From positions 69,023,482-69,087,481 of the forward strand of contig NW_026947484.1 of the NCBI RefSeq assembly GCF_034190915.1: a DNA stretch of 64,000 bases, read 5' to 3'. A program made the position numbers and the translations under genes. Below are positions 58,385 through 64,000 of this stretch, piece by piece (positions within the stretch are counted from its first letter, which is position 1; each line of letters opens with the position of its first letter). This stretch comes from Cavia porcellus (lineage: Eukaryota > Chordata > Mammalia > Rodentia > Caviidae). The notes beneath the pieces were generated by a model that did no database searches, was not told the origin of the DNA, and worked only from the letters and a program-made list of their open reading frames with translations.

Positions 58385-59005
58385 TATATAGAACTATAAC
58401 TCCCAACCTGCTCCATGACAGGTGTGCCAAGTTTGTGTCCTCAGAAACTGAGGAATAAATTTTGAAGGACAAAGAAGGGTAAGAATAGGAAAAGTTTATT
58501 GGGAATAGGAATAGCTACTGAGGGCCGGATGGGGTCCTGAGTGGGTGGCCACTGAGGCCCTTTGGCAGGGATAATTTATACAGTAAAATCACAATGTGGG
58601 TTGAACTGTAATCAACCAGTAAGATTGCAAATGCAGTCAATTAGCTATTGACCCAGTAGGAAAGTGGGGCATGTAGCAAGGTCCTATGGCAAGCATTATT
58701 GAACGTGGCTTATCTATAACTTCCAAAAGAGGAACTTTTTTGGGAAGGGATTGATCTAGGTGTTCTGATCACCCGCCCAGGTACTCTGATGCATAGCTGG
58801 ACTTAGTGGACCAGGTGGTACTAATTACAGTTCTGCTTATCTCATAGGGAACTATATAAGTTGGGCCACTGTGGCTTTATCTTGAGGCCTGGCCTTCTTC
58901 AAATTCACTTCCAGCCACAATTCTATTATCTATATTTTACACTGACTTCTCTCTGACTGTATGTTAATTTCTAACTTAGCTGCCTATAATGGAAATAACC
59001 GTTAT
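58385..59005 (-). mobile_element. LTR-like repeat, copy A
   Basis: About 620 bp homologous to 62345-62950 along most of its length (for example 'gcatgtagcaaggtcctatggcaagca' against 'tcatgtagcaagagtacatggaaaaagca', and 'cactgaggccctttggcagggataattta' against 'cactgaggtcctctgtgagggttaattta'). On the minus strand it has a TATA-like TATATAGT (58852-58859) and, about 360 bp downstream, an AATAAA signal (58500-58495), the arrangement of a retroviral LTR. No TG...CA ends could be fixed. Confidence 0.55.
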
Positions 59006-62000
59006 TATTAAATTCTCATCAGTCATTCGTTAAGTAAGATGTTTCAGGCTAATCCTGGTTCCAGCTCGAACAACTGTGCCTTTGCACAAGATATCCATCT
59101 ATCCTACTTTAGTGTGTATGTGTAGCAGTTACTTAATGTGAACTTATACTGCCACGCAATTAAAAACTTATGAACAATGGCTGAGATTTAAAATCAATGA
59201 TTTTTGTTGCTTCACCAAGGACAATCTCAAGTGAAACTGGAATTTTTTTTTTTTTTTTTTTGGTGAGTGGGTGGCAGTGAAGAATCCAGTAACTACTAGT
59301 TTAATGCCACAGCCTTGATTCATTTTAGGGTGCTAAGAAGTTTTTTTATGCAGCATTGGTTCTGGATGGTCAGTATAAAAGTCAGGGTGGTAGAAACGAG
59401 ATAGCAGGGTAGGGCACGGCAAAACTGGCTGGGGAAGGAGGTGTGCCCTGTTAACTACACCGACCCTGGAACCCATGTGCAGAGCAGTTTCCAAAGCCCA
59501 GCATGTGGACTTTTCTTGAGAGCCTGAGCAGGTTTTCAATAGGACGGCCTAGACTTCAGCTCCACATGCGGAATCCTAGCACCTACTTTCAAGCTTCTTG
59601 AAGTTTCCCTCGAGATTTGGACAGTGTGACCAGACACAGACACCAAGAAGAGCTCACTGTCATGATTTCTTTCCGGTAGTCGGTCCTGTTATCTCCTGTT
59701 TCTTTTATTCCTTTGTTTCCTTTTACTTGGCCCAACCTTGTTCTAGAGAGCCAGTTTCTCCTTCAGTCTTCACTTTTACTTTCCCAAATAAACTTGGCCA
59801 CTGGTTTTTCTTGTTTTGTTCAATTCTTTGTTTGAAATGAGAAGAATCTGGACTCTAACTCCAGGGCAAAAGGTGACCAACTCACAACCTGTTTACTCAG
59901 CAAGCCACTGTTAGAGCAGGCAACTCAAAAACAGGAAGGCAAAGAATGCCTTATTATTGTGAAAGTATTTTTACCTTTGCCCTTTGCCCCTTTTTGCATA
60001 AAGCTTCGTAGGGTACTTGAGAGTGTCTCAGGTATCCTAGGAATGAAGAGACCACAATTTTAAAATGCTAGACTTCCAGGTACTCTTATAGATATTGAAC
60101 CTTCTTTGCAGGTGTGTTGTACATGGCTTCCATCTCTTTATCTCTGGATTTGACATAAAGTAAGATAGTAATGAAAGTTTTGTTGAAGAAAATTCACCAA
60201 AGTGAGATTCAAAAGTAGAGCAAACAATTCCACCTAAGGAATGAAGCAAGGTGTGAGAAAGTAACATTCAAGAGGATTTTGAAGGGAGAAATGGAATTTT
60301 ACATGTGTAACTGGCAGAGCCAAACATTCTACCTTCTACAGCAGGTAAAAGAAACACAGTACATTCAAGATACCTTTGCCCACTGAACTTATATCCTTCA
60401 AGGTACCCAATGTGCTGTTGAACATACGAGTCCCGTACTTGAAATGTGCATTTAGGTTACAGAGATATTTGAGCGCTATCAAAGTAACTGTATTGCTTAG
60501 AATCCTATCAGTGGGTTTGAGCCCATGGAAAGCCTTTGGAGTTAGAGACAGTGATGTAGGATAATGGAAATCTTTTAAGATCTTCTCTTCAAAAGAAGTT
60601 AGAAGAAAGGATGCTGTCAACAGAATTTGAAAGAAAATGCTCAGAAATTGAGCTTAGAATTTAGAAATGAGTAGGGTCCTGGAATCAAGGAAGAAAAAGA
60701 TATTACAAAGTGTCAAGAACTTTAGGGCTCTCAGTGTTGAAAACTGCCCATTAAAGTTGGTAATGATAATGGCAGCCTTTGCTTGGATCACTTAATGTAA
60801 GTACTGATATGCAGAAACCTTATTCTGTAAATAACATTCAAGGACAGCAAAAGAGGAGGAAAAGGTTGTTAGTGGCTCTTAAGAAACTTAGCTATAAAGA
60901 GAAGGTGAGAATAGAATAAAAATATAGATTTAGAAAAGAATCTGTTATCTTGGAGGAAATGTGTGCATATTTGTGGCTTGCAGGGAAAGGAAACAATGAA
61001 ATCAAAGAAAGAGAAAAATAAAATGAATTGTCCTTCAGAAAAGAAAGATAGTCTTCAAAGCATGAAAGAAATAAGACTCATGTTGAAGAAGTGATGCCTC
61101 TGCTCTGAGACAAGACAAGCATGGGAACAAATAATTAACTGTACATCTGTGGAGCAAGAAAGTGAAACATTTTCACCCTTGGTAGCTTCTATTTTTTCTA
61201 TAAAAGAGAAAGCAAATTGTTTTTTTAGTGTTAGATTAGTAAAACACAGGAAGTATTCCAGCCGGTGCCTTCTGTACCTCCTTAAAAATAAGAGATCAAA
61301 GTCTGCAAGATAGAAAAAGTAAAAACTAGCTAAAAAGCAGACTAAGAAATCAAGATTTTAAAGATTGTACTTTTATGAAAAACTGCACTTTCAGGACGTA
61401 AGTCCAATTAATTAGTTTATTTTCCTTTTCTTCTCCCAAAATGACCAACCTTGGGAAACCTCCTTTCACCTGCAAATGGATCTGCCCAGTCCCTTTTTTA
61501 CTTGCAAATGGTCCCCTTTCAGAAACCAGAGTGGACCACTCCTTTGGGATCACCCATAAAAATACACCATTCCATCACTACAGGTGGACCATCCTCTCAC
61601 ACTCACTAGACCAAACTAAGACTACTGGTTATCGAATTCCATACACGTCCACCACGCAACACATGTAAAAGATCTCTCTGCTATAATTTGCCTCATTTTT
61701 TTGAACACCTGAGTGCATCATCTGTCTATCTCTAACAAACATTTCTCATGCCTCTCTAAAGATAAATGTATGTGTGTCATTTAGAAATTCTTCCAAGTTT
61801 TATGTATCTGTTGTAATGTACGAGTTTATATGTGAATGTCTAATGTAATATAAAAGTAATTCACACTTTCAATCTGTTATTTTCTTGACATTTGGGTTCC
61901 TTAGCTCTCAGGAACTCTGAAGAAGGATTATAGAAATCAGTACAGAATCACCCATTTGTTGTGTCTTGAGCTCCAGGAGTGTGAAAGCCATCGCAGTTCT

Positions 62001-62344
62001 CTTCAAAATGAGGGCTGAGCCCTCTGCTGTGGGATCAATAAGTTACAAGTGCCCATTGTAGAGGAGTGAAGACAAGCAAGTTATTATCTCTCAAATCATG
62101 TGTTTAACAGACATATGCTAGTTGCTTTTGTCTTTTTTAACCACTTTTGAGGAAGATTAACTCATTTTATTTTTATGGCTTTGGCTGTGCTTCCAATTTG
62201 TAAAAAAGCAACAAAAAAGGGAGATGGCTCATAACTATCATTAATTCTTTAAAGTCTTCCTCTATCTAAAATGTAACCTAAGCACAGCTAGTGGGTGAAT
62301 CTGGCCTCCTCGAGATTAGAAGCTTCAAACTATGAGGTCACAGA
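59006..62344. other. Unassigned DNA between the two LTR-like copies
   Basis: About 3.3 kb without recognisable gag, protease, polymerase or envelope features on either strand. A segment at 59590-59850 ends with a pyrimidine-rich stretch and 'ttcccaaataaacttggccac', which looks like a polyadenylation region of some retroelement, but its family is unknown. Includes an 18-T run near 59249-59266. Confidence 0.4.
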
Positions 62345-62950
62345 TATAGTAGGAAATATAACTCTCAACCTGCCAGATGTCAGATACACAAAGTTTGTTT
62401 CCCCTGAAGCCTAAGACTGAATTCCAAAGGACAATGGTGAGTAGGGTATGAAAGGTTTCCTGGGGAACAGGTAAAGCTCCCAAGAGACAGAAGGGATCCT
62501 ACAAATGTTTCCACTGAGGTCCTCTGTGAGGGTTAATTTACAGACCAAAGTCACAATATGGATGTCAAACTATAGGATTACAAGCATTGCTGCTTGGCTA
62601 GTATTGGTCCAGCAAAGGAATGGGTCATGTAGCAAGAGTACATGGAAAAAGCAAAGGCATTTTTGGGTAGAGAAGAGTCTGGAAACTCTGGCCACCCAAC
62701 TGAGCTACTGACACCTAACTGGACTTTCTGTATCACGTGGTGTTTAGTACAGTGTAAGTTACTGCTTATCCCTTAGGGAGGCATCTAGGTCTGGCCATTG
62801 CAACATTATCTTGAAACCTTGTCTTCTTTAGAGGGACCTCCACCCACAATTCTGATATCTTTATTCTTCCTACTGATTGCCTCAAGAGCCCAGTCCCTCG
62901 CTGACTGTATATTAATTTCTATCTAATTTTGCTGCCTGTAATGTACTCCC
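62345..62950 (-). mobile_element. LTR-like repeat, copy B
   Basis: Homologous to 58385-59005 in the same orientation, with substitutions and small indels throughout. The TATA-like and AATAAA signals of copy A are altered here. On the minus strand it is preceded by AGAGGGGAG (complement of 62949-62957), which could be a polypurine tract. If so, this is the 3' LTR of an element whose interior extends past the right edge. Confidence 0.55.
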
Positions 62951-64000
62951 CTCTGAAGAGCTATTCCTAACTGCAGTTAGGGAGAATTGGGCATAGTTTC
63001 AATCCAGCTGTTACAGCTGAGAAGGGTAGGTGTAGGAGAGATAACAGTCAGGGAGCTAATCTGTGGAAACTATGATAGAAGTCATTCTGGGGTTTAGCAG
63101 TAATGAACTCCCTTTACAAGACTGATCTAGTGAATCCTGGTAAAAGCCTGGTACATTTATCATTGGTTCAATGTGCACAATCACTTGGAGTAGTTTCACA
63201 GCTTCTATGCAATAATAAGCAAATATTCCAAGAGATGAAAGCCCATGCAAAATATAAGCACTAGCATAGAAAGGCAGATTGAGGAAAGAGTCACATGTAG
63301 AAACTGCTCCTAAGAAATTAGAATAGCAATTCTCTTAGACTCATCTACTGATGGATGTTATCTATAAACCCAGTATTACTGTGTCGCAAGTCTCTCAAAG
63401 TTTAGCTGTAAGAAGTGGAATGTGTGTTGGTTCTGAAGGACAATTTTAGCTAAGGAATTTATAGATTCTTGTTGAGCTTCTATAGGCTCCATTCTAGTTT
63501 TCTACCCACTGAACTATTACAACGGTCAGCTGCAGGTGCAGTTGGAAATTGACACCAAGTGTCAGTCATTGTTAGCCTGGAAATATTTCTACACATCTTT
63601 TGGTTATACTTTTTTGATGAGTGCTTAAAACCAAGTTAAAGTGAGACCTGTGTTAATCAAAATTAATCTATTATTGTCTATCAAGTCAGTTTATTCTTCC
63701 CAGGTATTACTTTTGGAACATGTAAGAAGTTTCTCCTCTGTCAGTATCAGATGCTAGGATGGATCATGATCTTGCCTGACCATGGGTTTTCCTGTTGAAG
63801 CATGAAAGACACTTCTTTTTTTTTGTGACCCTCCTTTTTGATACACTGTGCATTGGTTGATTCCTGTTCTTTGGGATCCAGTAATCTCCCTATTCAAGAG
63901 GTTGAGTGACTCATCAAAGATGTAGGATACTTTAGAAAAGATTCCTCATATCCTATGTCCTTGTTGGCTTTGGAGGGCCAGAGCCAAAATATTAGCTGTC
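62951..64000. other. Unassigned DNA at the right edge
   Basis: No gene recognised. It may be interior sequence of the endogenous retroelement whose LTR lies at 62345-62950, but no retroviral domain could be read on the minus strand, so this is only a possibility. Confidence 0.3.

Noticed and set aside
59590..59850. A host gene 3' end with AATAAA
   Set aside because: No coding sequence upstream. The texture is that of an LTR or other retroelement 3' region, but its family is unclear.
58385..62950. A single provirus with 5' and 3' LTRs
   Set aside because: The interior shows no retroviral domains, no convincing primer-binding site, and only one possible polypurine tract, next to copy B. Kept as two LTR-like copies.

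Overview
This window looks like mammalian intergenic or intronic DNA, most likely from a rodent outside the mouse/rat group. The repeats are the evidence. There are tRNA-like ID SINEs with A/B-box segments and A-rich tails, B1/7SL-type SINEs, rodent-style MaLR LTRs, ancient MIR/L2/MER20 copies shared by all placentals, and long lineage-specific L1 and half-L1 (HAL1) elements. The ID tails ending in '...GGTACCAAAA' and the structure of the L1 would fit a beaver-like or squirrel-like rodent, but the species cannot be settled by eye. I found no host protein-coding exon, tRNA, rRNA or CRISPR array that I can support. Every long open frame I examined is either part of a transposable element, a microsatellite, or a chance frame.

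Layout. 1-2.6 kb: old L1 fragments, minus strand. 2.6-14.5 kb: mostly unassigned AT-rich DNA with MIR, L2, B1, ID and one MaLR LTR. 14.5-15.8 kb: old L1 with a nested B1. 16.38-20.17 kb: a complete HAL1-type element on the minus strand between exact 12-bp target-site duplications. It has a 5' region, an ORF1 remnant, the two ends of a deleted ORF2 and a long repetitive 3' UTR, and it was later split by a 208-bp insertion. 20-27 kb: B1 copies, MER20, L2 and another MaLR LTR. 27.2-30.8 kb: one old L1 read 3'-to-5', interrupted by a younger L1 tail, a MaLR LTR, microsatellites and a B1. 33.9-40.7 kb: a near full-length L1 on the plus strand with tandem 5' monomers, ORF1, ORF2 of normal overall length but broken, and a 1.4-kb 3' UTR related to that of the HAL1. 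41-57 kb: mainly unique DNA with possible conserved noncoding blocks, a striking 39-bp hairpin at 46.2 kb, and clusters of LTR and ID copies at 48-51.4 kb. 57.5-58.3 kb: remains of a hAT DNA transposon with a recognisable transposase C-terminus. 58.4-59.0 and 62.35-62.95 kb: two related LTR-like copies in the same orientation.

How the parts relate. The L1 and the HAL1 share a family of 3' UTR built from degenerate units of about 165 bp, while their 5' ends differ. This fits the HAL1 being a non-autonomous partner that used the 3' end of this L1 lineage to recruit its reverse transcriptase. This relationship, the ORF2 deletion scar, the nested insert and the hairpin are the most interesting things here. 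All identifications were made by reading the sequence. Subfamily names are approximate.
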